A DNA stretch of 64,000 nt from Trichoplusia ni (taxonomy: Eukaryota; Arthropoda; Insecta; Lepidoptera; Noctuidae), in contig NC_039502.1 of the NCBI RefSeq assembly GCF_003590095.1, positions 4,813,753 to 4,877,752 on the forward strand. Reading direction: 5' to 3'. The position numbers and the translations under genes are program-made. Of this stretch, positions 1 through 10,211 are shown in pieces; the first letter of the stretch is position 1; each line of letters starts with the position of its first letter. The notes beneath the pieces were generated by a model. That model saw only the letters and a program-made list of their open reading frames with translations, made no database searches and was not told the DNA's origin.

Positions 1-237
1 GTAGAAGAACCCTTATTCCAGGTAATAGCCTCTTGATTAAAATTAACCTAAACATAGTAGCATTGGCTATATATAGGCCGCCATCTGAAAATGTTGATAC
101 TTTTTTAACTCGCTTAGTATAATCTTAGAACAACTTTCGTCTTATAGTAATATCATACTTTTAGGTGACATAAACATAAACATTGTTTTTTTGGAATTAC
201 TGCAATAACCTACTGAAAAAAATTAAAAACCCAATAT
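1..237 (+). pseudogene. LINE-A endonuclease fragment (5' part cut by window edge)
   Basis: The first ~200 bases read as part of an apurinic-type endonuclease domain of a non-LTR retrotransposon. An IYRPPSENVDTF segment is followed, after a frame change, by ILLGDININ, the usual GDxN block. The domain would nick target DNA for target-primed reverse transcription. The catalytic histidine block is missing because the sequence jumps at about 200-238 straight into the EN-RT linker, an internal deletion. The frame is broken at least twice. The clade (Jockey/CR1 group) is inferred from these motifs only. Confidence 0.6.
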
Positions 238-840
238 GACAAAGTTAAAATACAAAAAGCCGGCAAGAACAGTAAGCTCATATGGAAAGTTGTTAAAAGT
301 AATACTTTCAGATCTAAGAAATCAGACTCTGCTCTAGAACTTTTAGCAACCGATTTAACTCCAATACTAGCGGCAAATAAAGTGAACAATTATTTTGTCA
401 ATTTGGGTAAAGATTTAGCTGAAAATTATTCCCTAAATTCTTGTCCACAAGCTACACATATGTCACAAAATACCTTACATTCGTTTGTGTTATTAGATAC
501 AGACTTTAAAGAGGTTGTTAGTATTATAGAGGAATTAAAAGACTCTTGTGCCGTAGGTTGGGATAACATCCCAAATAGCGTACTAAAAAGATTCAAACAC
601 ATAATTGCACCTCCACTAACATACACATTTAACTTATGTTTATCGAACGGTATATTCCCTAGTCTGCTTAAAAAGGCCTCAGTAACCCCAGTTTTTAAAG
701 CCGGAGACAAAAATAATATTACCAATTATAGACCAATTGCAGTACTATCAGGAATGAAATCTTGAATTTCTAAGATTTTGGAGAAAATTATTAACGTTAG
801 GCTTATTAAACATCTTGAGAGCAATAATTTGCTTTCGGAT
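238..840 (+). pseudogene. LINE-A linker and RT N-terminal part
   Basis: Reads as the EN-RT linker and RT fingers of a LINE ORF2. An open stretch at 382-765 holds GWDNIPNSVLKR, then SVTPVFKAGDKNNITNYRPI, the conserved 'KAGD...NYRPI' RT block. After a stop and frame change, ISKILEKIINVRLIKHL follows to about 840. The reading ends abruptly where Penelope-like sequence begins, so the LINE was split by that insertion. Its C-terminal part reappears at 2,418. No catalytic YxDD block remains, so it cannot encode an active RT. Confidence 0.75.
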
Positions 841-1738
841 CGTCTCTCTGGTGACCTCTATCTTCGCGTGCACCCAATTTAGGTGTGACGTCAGGTCCTT
901 CAATGCGTCCCGGGCGACGACAGCAAAAATATCGTCGATATCGCCACCAGTATCGCGGTTTCACGTGGGCAGACTCTAGTGCCTTTTCCTCGACCCACTC
1001 CATGAAGATGTTTGCCACAACGGGCGCCAGTGGTGAGCCCATAGCCACTCCGTCAATTTGGAGGTAAAAGTCCCCTCGTCACAGGTAATATCCACTTTTA
1101 AGACAATACGTGATACTCTCAATGTAGCCAGTAGGTAGTGTAGTTTCGCCTAATAGGGTTCTAATTATTGGTATGACCTCATCTACCGGTACGTTGGTAA
1201 ACAGCGACGTAATGTCAAAACTAACCATTATATCTGTGTCCTGCAGCTGTATACCCTCTAGCAACTCAACAAAAGGACGGGAGTCTCTCATGTAGCTACT
1301 CGTTTTGCCCGTGTATGGTTGTAATAGTGTAGCCAGGTGACGCGATAGTTTATAGGTCGGTGCGTCTATCTGGCTAACTATAGGTCTTAGGGGCCAATTC
1401 GATTTGTGTATTTTTGGCAAACCATAAATTTTGGGTGGTTTCGGATTGAGTGGACGTAGTTGTGCTACCAGCTCCTTGACACCGATGATGTGGAGAAGTT
1501 TGTTTACCTTCGTCGTGACTCGGGATGTAGGGTTGTAACTAACTTTACAATAAACACTTGTGTCGCCCACCATTTGCGTTATCTTTTGTTCGTACGCTTC
1601 GGTGTCGACGACTACAGTGGCGTTACCTTTGTCGGCTGGTAGCACTAACAATGACTCATCATTGCGCAACTCCCGCAGGGCACTAACCTCCTTGAGGGTA
1701 ATATTGCTCTTAGGCAGCATGAAGAACATGGACACCGA
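841..1738 (-). pseudogene. Penelope-like element reverse transcriptase (inverted segment)
   Basis: On the minus strand a long frame from 1,741 leftwards shows Penelope-type RT motifs in order: LVLPADKGNATVVVD, PPKIYGLPKIHK, RPIVSQIDAPTYKLSRHL, then AMGSPLAPVVANIFMEW. The frame is interrupted by one TGA at 1,079-1,081. A one-base loss follows at about 950, exactly at the catalytic Y-x-D-D block, after which the frame continues to about 842. The RT would prime on nicked DNA. Only a mid portion is present, with no GIY-YIG on this strand. It abuts plus-strand PLE sequence head-to-head at about 1,739. Confidence 0.85.
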
Positions 1739-2171
1739 CAAGTCGGCAGTGGTAGAACATGTGTGTAATGCGGGGACGGCACACTACATACGTTTCGACA
1801 AAGCCTCCGTACTAGCGAAGGAGAAATACTTCATGCCGCGAAAAGTACGGGAGGCTATAGAAATCACCCGTCACCCGAATTTCAATAGAGATCGTGGATG
1901 GACACTGCCACCAGCGTGGAAACCAGCACTGAATGCTGCGTTATGTCATACGAAGCCAAGCCTGGAGGGCGACGCGGTCAGCATAGTATGCACTGACTCA
2001 GCCAATACGGGAGCACGGACGATGCCAATGACGACAGCAGACCCCCCACCCGCGCCACCGGCGTCGCCGGCCCCACCGCCGCTCACGGCGCGGGCGCGAC
2101 GCTACGCAGCGAGATGCGCGGCCGCTGACGTCAGTTCGACTCGCGATCCCGCCGCGTCTGCTCATGATTAA
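1739..2171 (+). pseudogene. Penelope-like element GIY-YIG C-terminal tail
   Basis: The plus strand reads SAVVEHVCN, HYIRFDKASVLAKEK, then VREAIEITRHPNFNRDRGW and LPPAWKPAL. This is the characteristic end of the Penelope GIY-YIG endonuclease module, followed by a Pro/Ala/Arg-rich tail and a stop at 2,169-2,171. The N-terminal GIY and YIG motifs are absent because the segment starts mid-domain at the inversion junction. A close relative lies on the minus strand at 38,867-39,272. The same family as the inverted RT next to it is likely but not proven. Confidence 0.8.
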
Positions 2172-2246
2172 GGACTCTGGTTGGGTCCGAAACTAGTCGG
2201 GTACCCCCGATAAATACGCGTGAGAAAACCGTTACATCATTTAATA
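2172..2246 (+). repeat. Penelope-like element 3' untranslated end
   Basis: About 75 bases after the PLE stop codon. They start with GATTAAGGACTC and end with CATCATTTAATA. Almost the same sequence recurs at 21,446-21,526 (plus) and 38,867-38,941 (minus). This defines the 3' terminus of the family at TTAATA. Confidence 0.8.
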
Positions 2247-2326
2247 ACTAATAAGTCGACTACTAACCTAAATATTTATGCACATAACTGTAATACGAGC
2301 TCGTCTGCGGACACTGCGACTGCGAC

Positions 2327-2397
2327 ACGGAAATTAAGGTGACTGTCAATAGTGACACCTGCGCATTGTCACTATTGACAGTCACCTTAATTTCCGT
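2327..2397. repeat. Perfect 30-bp hairpin (foldback)
   Basis: Bases 2,327-2,356 are the exact reverse complement of 2,368-2,397, with an 11-base loop (ACCTGCGCATT). The arm begins ACGGAAATTAAGG. It lies between the PLE 3' end and LINE-A. No clear flanking duplication is seen. It may be a foldback MITE or a template-switch palindrome. The remaining bases of 2,247-2,417 show nothing else recognisable. Confidence 0.9.
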
Positions 2398-2417
2398 AAA
2401 CATATTGATTCATTATG

Positions 2418-2965
2418 AACCAGAGTGCGTAAATTAATCTATGTCTTTAAACACTTACGCAGCATTGCAGACTTTAATCTAATTCGCCAGGTGTATATGG
2501 CTTTGTGCCAATCCATTCTTACCTACTGTATAGATTCATGGGGTGGTGCCTCTAAATCTATTATCTTGCCCCTAGAACGTGCTCAAAGAGCGATCCTAAA
2601 GGTCGCCAACTTTCGTCCTTTCAGGTTTCCTACCCACCAGTTATACAGCGAATGCAAAGTACTGAAAGTACGCCAGTTATTTATTCTACATATAGTACGA
2701 CTCCAGCATACTGAAATTGGTTTCAGCCCGGTACCTTCCGGCAAGAGAAGAAAGGATTTAGTTTGCACTAACCCACAAACGGAACATGCTTTTACTAACA
2801 GATTTTATTTATTTCTAGGACCTTATTCATATGTATAACAAATTTAACAGGCTACTTGAGGTTTATAATGTAAGCTTAAATAGGTGTAATAGAATGGTAA
2901 CAGAATACCTACAGTCCTCCCTCAACTACTTAGATACGGAAAAATTGCTAGAAATATTACAATAA
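2418..2965 (+). pseudogene. LINE-A RT C-terminal (thumb and tail) part
   Basis: The frame from about 2,418 reads RKLIYVFKHLRSI, VYMALCQSILTYCIDSWGG, and LPLERAQRAILKVANFRPFRF. This is the conserved post-RT region of Jockey/CR1-like LINE ORF2. A frame change near 2,820 leads to MYNKFNRLLEVYN... and a stop at 2,963-2,965. The catalytic RT core between 840 and 2,418 is missing, so LINE-A lost sequence as well as receiving a Penelope insertion. Being the same element as 1-840 is inferred from order and orientation. Confidence 0.75.
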
Positions 2966-3305
2966 ACTTAGTAATTATAATAATAAGTAGTGGTAATGTA
3001 ATTAAATGATTAGTCTTAGTCTATTATTATACAATTATGTGATAGAATTACAATTAAAATATCCATCAATCATTTTTCTGCTGTGATAACCCGAAACACA
3101 GGTTTAAAATAAACCTAGTTCGGGTGGTCCCTATATTATCTTTAGACCATCTTTCTCGTATATTATTATGTTTTGGTGTTTATTAGAGGGATTAACTCAA
3201 CTCCTATGATTATTACTATTAAGATATTTTTACTGGTTTTACATCTGAGTCACATGTATTTGTACATGTCCGTAATGTGAACTATGTTTTTAATAAAAAA
3301 AAAAT
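2966..3305 (+). repeat. LINE-A 3' untranslated region and A-rich tail
   Basis: Follows the ORF2 stop directly. It contains a short inverted motif (GAAACACAGGTTTAAA... AACCTAGTTCGGG) and ends in TTTTTAATAAAAAAAAAATA, a polyadenylation-like tail typical of a LINE 3' end. The Helitron-1 terminus begins 12 bases further on. Confidence 0.6.
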
Positions 3306-3493
3306 ATTTTTTTAATACTAGCTTTTGCCCGCGACTGCGTTCGCATGTATGTAATAGCGACTTTCGGCAGAAAAGATAGCTGTGTCCGCGAAGCTGTTAG
3401 TGTGTAACTCCTTCTGTGATTAAGTTAATGTATTGGTAATATTGTTTAGATCACGTTTACAGGAGGCTTAAGTACTTATAGAACGCAAATACT

Positions 3494-4757
3494 TCAGCGC
3501 AAAGCTTCCGGGTAAACTATATTGGAAGTTGTTGCGTCCGGCACGTGAACATAAAGATTTCTAGAACTGCTAACCCGGGAAAGAGCAACGTATAACTGAC
3601 CATGCGAGAAACAACTGACAACGAGATCTACTCCGGCAACACGAAAAGTCTGCCCTTGAGCTTTATTAATTGTCATTGCATAACACACCGATACCGTTAA
3701 TTGCGTTCTTTTAAATTGGAACGGAAAATTATTTGGTATAATGGGTATTCTGGGGATAAAGACGGTTTCTCCTGCACCGCAACCTGTTAAAATTTGAACC
3801 TCGATTATATTTTGTTGCAACTGGGTTACTTTCAGTCGAGTTCCATTGCAAAGTTGTGGTGGTCTTAAATTTCGGAGTAGAATAATCGGAATGCCAATTG
3901 TTAAACAAATTTCATGAGAAGGAAATCCGGGCATATTTAAAGAATTTAAGAATTCTATCGGGTAATTAGTGGCTTCTCGTTCATCGACCATTCTATTTAT
4001 TGATCTATAAACTTTGCTTTCCCCCTGTAGATTCGACAGTATTTTGTTATTAATCTCAAATGCCTGATCATTGCGAGGAGTTAAAATGGATCTCTCGCAT
4101 AGCCAAGTACTGTCCCTATTTAATATATTTGTTACGTCACCGTAAACCGAAGATATCAGATGTGTTTGAGATTGCACTATATAACATAATTCAGGCGTCA
4201 AAATAAGTTTTCCTTGGTGTAGTTGTGGATAGGTACCTTCACCAATCTTTAATAATGTATCAGAAAATTGACTATCTGGATTATCTCCAGTTCTCACTCG
4301 CATGTTTATAGTTAAATGCACCGATTGTATATCACGCCACAAATAAGAGCTTTTCAGGCAAGCCCTTACCTCATCAGCTCGGGTTCCCCGTGGTATTACC
4401 GGTAAGGTTTGTCGGAAATCACTACAAAATTAAACCGTGATACCGCCCATTGGTCGATCATTTTGTCTTGTATCCCTTAAAGTTCTGTGTACCGCTTCTA
4501 CTCCTTTTTGATGGGCCATCGTACACTCATCCCATATGATTAAATTGCCTTGACTCGCGTAATACATTAGCTTTGTCGCTATTTCTTGAAATACTACAGG
4601 TTGGACTTTCCGTGCGATCTAAATCAATTGGTATTTTAAACATAGTGTGAGCAGTTTTACCTCCTGGTAGCAATGTTGCAGCTATCCCTAATGAAGCCAC
4701 GGCAAGAGCAATTTTACCCTGGTTTCGAACGGAAGCTAATATTAATTTAGTAACCAT
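3494..4757 (-). pseudogene. Helitron-1 PIF1-like helicase, broken
   Basis: Minus-strand pieces match the helicase part of the Helitron-2 protein. The C-terminal piece (4,342 to 3,494) ends in SVCYAMTINKAQGQTFRVAG and GQLYVALSRVSS, the helicase motif V-VI region. The upstream piece (4,757-4,527) carries LAVASLGIAATLLPGGKTAH. Compared with Helitron-2, about 38 bases are missing around 4,755, and they remove the whole Walker A P-loop. Frames also break near 4,530-4,600 and 4,343-4,440. It would unwind DNA during rolling-circle transfer but must be inactive here. Confidence 0.85.
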
Positions 4758-5448
4758 ATTGTCCCCAAATTATTTTGAACACTCTCGCACAAGCGATCAT
4801 AGACTGAACGTTGTTCTGTAGTCATCATTGGGACACCGCTTTCTAATGTCGTCAGCAGTTCGATTGGGTTGTAACCAATCTCTGCGGAATATTCCCTTTT
4901 AGTAACGTCTCCGACTGAGGTTGGTGTTGGCAATTTTGGCAAACCATATTCACATAGTAATTTACCGCCTACTGCTGTTAAGTCATCCTGAAGAGCCAAT
5001 AAACACTGATTTATGGCAAGATCACGGACATTATCATTAGTTGTGCCTTCATCATTGTGAGATATATTCCTAAGAAAGTCTTCTGCAAATTTTTCTTTAT
5101 ATTTTTCCCATAATTGTATAGCATCTGACAAACCGTCGTGGATTATCACTAATACAGGATTTTTCTAAAGCGTCATCCCAATGCTGATCATTTGCAAGCA
5201 AATGACGCGCTTGGCAAGCTGCATGATAAGTTGGATAAACAACATTGTCTATTTTTCTCAAATCTATAAATGAAGTTGGTCCTCGCACTGTGTGTAATAA
5301 TAATCGCAAATAGAAACACTCAGCGTTGTTAGGATGAACGGTATACACTCTACCAAGTACATGTTCTTTGAAAATACCTGACTCGCCACCTACAGGCCTG
5401 CCACGGCGTCTCCGATTAAAGACACCTCGTTGCTTATTGTAGGTATAA
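4742..5448 (-). pseudogene. Helitron-1 Rep-helicase linker region
   Basis: Minus-strand frames 5,448-5,097 and 5,149-4,742 correspond to residues ~550-766 of the Helitron-2 second open frame plus the start of its helicase. They include RGVFNRRRRGRPVGGESGIF, LRLLLHTVRGPTSFIDLR and LAINQCLLALQDDL. A frameshift lies near 5,110-5,150. Here the run from GVPMM into TTEQRSVYDRL is continuous, so this copy keeps the ancestral joined frame at a spot where Helitron-2 has lost one base. Confidence 0.85.
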
Positions 5449-5472
5449 GGGTCGTTTTCAAAATTAATGTAC
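5449..5472 (+). repeat. Element X left terminal inverted repeat
   Basis: Starts GGGTCGTTTTCAAAATTAAT. The right end, on the reverse strand, reads GGGTCATTTTCAAAATTTAT. Weak similarity continues inward for about 12 more bases (CAATT, GTGT). It is preceded by the ATAA target duplication. Confidence 0.85.
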
Positions 5473-6293
5473 TGCAATTTGTGTCCATCAAATTTATAGG
5501 TTAATAAAATAAAATACAGCTCGAAATTTAACCAGATGAACCACCATTTAAATTAATTGACATTAAAAGAGAAAAATAATATATATATGTCGGCGTAGCT
5601 CTCTTTTGGGTGTCAGGATAGCCGACATCGGGATAGGGTATTCAATAAAACACACATTCACGCCTCATTATCTCATTATCTTTTAATCCTAACCCTATCT
5701 GGACATATTCCCAACAACGCCCGCCCGTCACCGCTTGCTAAGCGCGCTGGAGAGAACAAACGGCGCAACAAACTCCCCAGCCTGGCGCTGTCCAATCATT
5801 ACACATTATTTAGTTACTTTACACAATCTATATTCACAATATTAACAACACAATCATCAATTACGCCTCAACAATTACTAACTTTAATATTACGCAATAA
5901 TCACTTAGTAACACGACCATCTTCAAACTTATAATATACTATTCTAAATTCAAATATACCCGCGCTTCTATTTTACAACCAGCCAGTATTGGCGCGAACA
6001 GTAACTATATAGGTTTTATGAATGAGGTTGCGAACTATTTTTCACCAATGAGGTTTTAATTATGATTTAGTTATTTATTCTCATGCTCATCTCCGACATA
6101 TATGATAACAATATACTGAGTGGGTAGCCACAGCTATAAGACGTGTCCTAGAGTGCTCCTCAAAATAATAGTTAGAATCAAATTATTAATAAATAATTTA
6201 AATTTAAATTATATGAAATAAAACAACAGACAAGTGGCCCGCACCCCCTCTTGCTATTTTTACTAAGAATATTAATAAAACAGTGAAATAAAT
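5473..6293. other. Element X left arm and LINE-B 5' region, no gene
   Basis: I see no coding frame here. An 11-bp inverted motif ATATATGTCGG occurs at about 5,583 and 6,087 (reverse). Short A/T-rich stretches and a C-rich stretch (5,715-5,790) are present. The bases just before 6,294 should be the LINE-B 5' UTR. The boundary between element X and LINE-B cannot be placed. Confidence 0.4.
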
Positions 6294-7058
6294 ATGGACG
6301 GCAAGTTTATGAACAGTCTTGAAGATTTAGAGCAGCTATTCAATTCACGCATGGCTGAATATGAAGAGAAGCTGACCAAGGCTTCAACAGGATCTGGCTC
6401 CATGGCTGTCAATGTATCTTCAATCAGCAGTGAGTTTAGTAATTTTAAGATGTTCGTCTGGCAGGCTTTATCAAAATTAAAAACTCAGATTGAGTTGCTT
6501 GGCGTCGGTTTTGACAGACACGAAACCTTCATGCGAAGAAAAGTGTTACTACTTCATGGTGTTCCTGAAAAACCAGATGAGAAATTACATGAAGTAGTCA
6601 CTGACATCTTAAACTACAAATTACGGTTAAGTGACTTGCAAGAACCGCACAATACCTTAAATGTTTGTCACCGGCTAGGGTCTTCCAGGCAGAAAACTCG
6701 CCCAATCCTGGTGCGGTTCTTTAAAGTGGAACACCGTCAGCTCATGTGGGATGCCAAGAAGCTACTTAAGGGTACCGGCATCACGATCTCAGAATTCTTG
6801 ACCCAGCCTCGGCATCAAGCTTTCCTTGCTGCTAGGAAGCACTTCAGCATGAAGAATTGTTGGACCAAAGAAGGTAGAATAGTCATTCTTTGTCCTGACA
6901 AAACCAGAAGAAAAATTGAGACGATGGGTGAGCTCAACGAGTTGGTGGTGCGTTTCCCCACCGGCATCGTCGAGACCGCAGTCACCGATCCTGAATCACC
7001 TAGAGATGTCCAGGAAGTCTCCAAAGCACAACGTAAGACTCGTCGTCGGAATTGTTAG
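6294..7058 (+). CDS. LINE-B ORF1 protein (RRM-type nucleic-acid chaperone)
   Basis: An intact 254-residue frame. An N-terminal region with weak coiled-coil character (residues 1-75) is followed by RRKVLLLHGVPE, TLNVCHRLG, RPILVRFF, then ITISEFLTQPRHQAFLAARK and GRIVILCPDKTRRKI. This is the RRM plus C-terminal domain layout of L1-type ORF1 proteins used by many insect LINEs. It would bind element RNA and help target-primed reverse transcription. ORF1 of LINE-G (48.5 kb) shows the same blocks, so LINE-B and LINE-G belong to one family. The start ATG follows AATAAAT; no upstream in-frame extension is needed. Confidence 0.8.
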   Translation: MDGKFMNSLEDLEQLFNSRMAEYEEKLTKASTGSGSMAVNVSSISSEFSNFKMFVWQALSKLKTQIELLGVGFDRHETFMRRKVLLLHGVPEKPDEKLHEVVTDILNYKLRLSDLQEPHNTLNVCHRLGSSRQKTRPILVRFFKVEHRQLMWDAKKLLKGTGITISEFLTQPRHQAFLAARKHFSMKNCWTKEGRIVILCPDKTRRKIETMGELNELVVRFPTGIVETAVTDPESPRDVQEVSKAQRKTRRRNC

Positions 7059-7583
7059 CTGCGCGCACTTCGGTTTCAACGCTGAGTTTTTGCTTCATGT
7101 GTCGGTACTTCGATATAAATTTGAAGACTTTGTTCTCGGTTACGACATCATAGGCATTTAATCTGTTTATTTGTAGGTACTTTTAAATCGTTAAACCACA
7201 TCGCAATTTTCTTTTCTTACTATTGGTCGTGGCTGGTAACGAATGAGTAACTTTAAATAATTTAAATCGCACTTTCAAAAATTCAAACTGTTGTCCTTGA
7301 ATGAGTGACAGCTCTGACAGCGGTCATCTGTCATTGTATTATGCGTTTTGCTAGTGTTACCAGTTTGGCTTCTTGCCTTTTTATATTTAGATTTATAGAC
7401 TAATTTTGTTTTTATTTTATTTTTTTATATCCTGTTTTTTAATATGTATTCCTTTTTCTCTTCATCACCAGCGAGAAGGGGATGTCGTTGGTGGCTACTT
7501 GTCAATTTTGTGTGTATTTTTTCGTTTTTTTTTTCGATATTTTATTTTCGTATATTAGTATTTTAATATTGTATTATTATTTG

Positions 7584-7616
<33 letters not shown>

Positions 7617-7617
7617 G
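7059..7617. other. LINE-B inter-ORF region with (TA)n
   Basis: T-rich non-coding sequence between ORF1 and ORF2 of LINE-B. It ends in a dinucleotide run (TA)n at about 7,593-7,614. The Gypsy element is inserted just after TTAG (7,614-7,617). The partner half continues at 20,944. Confidence 0.6.
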
Positions 7618-8545
7618 TGTAACGTTGTACCTTGCTAGCTCTAAGAATAGGTTAGAAATTATAAAACTACAAATAATTACAATAGAATCATTATAAAACT
7701 TAACTCTAAAATTATTAAAACGCCTTAATTAAACTAAAAGAAACACAATTTTATCAGTTATAAATTTAAACTACATATTGATATAATTAACTGTCATAAA
7801 TATACTACGGAACCCAATATTAATTGTTTACGCAAAGGTCCGCGCATCTATTGCGCCTGCGCATCGCTAAACAAGTTAAAAACCGGTCGCGCCGCTCGCC
7901 ACTCTTCGGCTCCGCTCGGGCACATTCGTTAAATGCAAACGGCAGACGACTTAAGTGCATCAGACGTGACGGCCGTGTCACACGCTCTCAGACACCGTAA
8001 CATCGTGCCTAATTAATACGTGGTTGTTCTAAAAAACAAATCCGAATCGTAAATCCCGCTGGGGTAAGTTTCCATGCATTGCTTGATAGTGTTTCTATTG
8101 TAAGGTGTTCTCCTTTGCTTAACATTCTAGCTAGAATCAGCTGTTCCTTTTTTCTTTTGTTGCTGGGACACTGTGACCTTTGGACCCGGCTACGTGGTCC
8201 GAGCTCTGTTAACGCTTGCCTTGTGTCTGCGCTTCCAGGATTTTATGTTCCACCTTGGACCCTCGCTTCGCAACCTATTACTACCTTGCGGCGAGTGGAA
8301 GCCCGACCGGATCCTGTCTGGACTACCGGAAGCGTACCTGGGAAGGAGCAAGGCCGCCGCCAGAGCTACCCTCGGTTCTGGCCAGTGTTCCCAGTTTACT
8401 TCTACGACCTCCTGATCTGGGTGTGATTGGGGCAACGGAAGTTGGCCGAAATAAAGACAAATTTCCTTCAAAAAAAACATTTGCTTTATTTGGACCTACC
8501 TACCTACCTACCTGCCGGCAAGCCTACTACCAGGCAAGAGCCGCA
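7618..8545 (+). repeat. Gypsy 5' LTR
   Basis: 928 bases, TG at the start and CA at the end. It contains a polyadenylation signal AATAAA at 8,450-8,455 and a (CCTA)n stretch at about 8,498-8,514. The many short frames inside are identical in the 3' LTR and are not genes. Relative to the 3' LTR I see one substitution (GGTTCTGG against GGTTCAGG) and one A-run length change. Confidence 0.95.
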
Positions 8546-8546
8546 G

Positions 8547-8563
8547 TGGCGCCCAAAACGTGG
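8547..8563 (+). promoter_or_regulatory. Gypsy primer binding site
   Basis: TGGCGCCCAAAACGTGG starts two bases after the LTR end. It resembles the lysine-tRNA type PBS (TGGCGCCCAACGTGG) with two extra A residues. It would prime minus-strand DNA synthesis. The tRNA assignment is by resemblance only. Confidence 0.7.
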
Positions 8564-9209
8564 TTTCTGTTGCCTAATCACATCTAAGTTCTAGACCTTT
8601 GTCAGCTGCTAGATATTCTTCTACCTACAACGTTATTGTGAACGAGACGGTGACTCAGCGAACTGGTTCGTACTTTCACATTATCATACTGTACTCTTTT
8701 TCTTTTCTAATTTATTTCTGTGTCTGTGTTTTCTTCTGTCTTTCTGTTTTATGTTCATTGTTAACTGTTGCGTATTGTATACGTTACTTTTGAAGCACAT
8801 AACAGTTATTATTTTAAAGAAGAAATCTACCTACATTTTTTCATATTATTTTGAGTACAACTGAATTGAACTAAATTTAATATTAACTGCAAATTGGAAA
8901 CTATTATTGTAAATTATTGTAAAGCTACTTTATTAACTATTTCTAAATAGTTAATTACTATTAATTGTGGCTATACGTAACAGTTCGCACTATTTTTTCC
9001 TTCCTTCCTTTTTTTTCTGTTCTATAATTTTAATTTTCAGCCACCCACTGATTTTCATTTCTCATCTCATTTCATTTATTTTGGGTTTATTCATTTTTTC
9101 ATCACCACATCGTAGTTAATTTTACTTGTAAAGAACACCATTTCATCGCCATCTAGTAGTTGTATTCTATCTCTGTTTTCATTTTTTTAATTTTCGCACT
9201 TTAAGCGTC
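8564..9209. other. Gypsy 5' leader, no gene
   Basis: Pyrimidine-rich leader between PBS and gag. I see no conserved coding frame and no clear structure. Confidence 0.5.
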
Positions 9210-10211
9210 ATGGAAACCTACCCTATTAAATTCTTTTTGCTGAACAAAAACGAATTAGTGTACGAGGTGCTTATTAGAGGCGAGGAACCTGCGTCAACGG
9301 TACTTGAACTGCGTAAACAAATTAATAAACTTACGCCTATTATTCCTACTTCTGACATTTGTGAATCGGGCATAGAACCGGACGTTGATATTTCGGGTGC
9401 TAGCACATCTCTAAGCGAGCTATTATCACGCGTTAAGAACCTTGAAGATAAGTTCGATAATAATCTCTTCGAACGTACTAGAGCTTTATGCAATCACCTA
9501 TATCACCGTATAAAACGTCTAGATGTTTCGGATGCTAAATATGCAGACAAAATAAAATCACTTATAAAACATATTACTACACTTTCGTCAAAATTAGACA
9601 CAATTAATAAATCTGCTAATCCTACTAGCTGTGAGCCTGTAGTAGATGTTCATCAAATTCCACCTAGTGATAATCCACCACACGTGTCGATACATTGTGA
9701 CCGTTCGCATATTTATGATCTTCAAAAACTTAAATATAATGGCAAATCTTGCGTTCACGCCTTTATACAAAGGGTGAAGGAGTACAGCACGGCTAGGAAC
9801 ATACCTTCTTCGAAGCTGTTAGCTTACGCCACGGAAATATTTACGGATGACGCGTTACATTGGTACCGTAGTATTAGAACCTCTGTGTCTACGTGGGATG
9901 AACTAGTGGCAGTACTGGTTGAAGATTTCAGTCAGTTCGACTATGACTACCGACTTCTGTCTGAGATTCGGCAGCGCACTCAAGGTGATTCTGAGACCAT
10001 CACAATTTATTTCGCTAAAATGATAGAATTATTCTCCAGGCTTAGTAAAGAAATATCGGAACAAGAAAAACTAGAGATCCTTCTACATAACATTCGACCT
10101 TGTTATGCCAGTGTGCTGGCGTCTAACTCATCATCAATAAATTCTATTGACAGCTTAAAAACAATCTGCAAGAACTTCGAAAAAAATACAGTCTATAACT
10201 TCGCAATTTAA
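9210..10211 (+). pseudogene. gag: Gypsy gag, capsid part
   Basis: A 333-residue frame. The middle part (about residues 170-320) fits a retrotransposon Gag capsid fold: LKYNGKSCVHAFIQRVKEY, then DDALHWYRSIR, DELVAVLVEDFSQFDYDY, and RTQGDSETITIYFAKMIELF. It would form the cytoplasmic particle. The frame ends early at 10,211. Gag sequence continues in the next frame from about 10,192, so there is a frameshift here. Gag-like residues before position 150 are weakly conserved. Confidence 0.85.

Larger units (their letters stand above)
3318..5448 (-). mobile_element. Helitron-1, 3' half (minus strand)
   Basis: On the minus strand this segment is collinear with Helitron-2 from about 44,281 to its 3' end. 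It ends in CTAG (3,318-3,321) with a flanking T on the element's own strand, as Helitrons do. Upstream is the Helitron-type GC-rich hairpin sequence (GCCCGCGACTGCGTTCGC on the plus strand). The break at 5,448 is the ATAA target duplication of element X. The 5' half resumes at 34,266. Confidence 0.9.

Noticed and set aside
1560..1736. Extension of the Penelope GIY-YIG frame upstream on the plus strand
   Set aside because: Before about 1,738 the plus frame is antisense to the inverted RT segment. The real coding part begins at the junction.
5583..6097. ATATATGTCGG inverted motif pair, considered as ends of a MITE or solo LTR
   Set aside because: Only 11 bases match, no flanking duplication was seen, and the similarity does not continue inward.
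8079..8587. Several overlapping open frames of 80-123 codons
   Set aside because: They lie inside the Gypsy LTR and recur unchanged in the 3' LTR (20,474-20,943). They reflect the local GC-rich composition, not genes.
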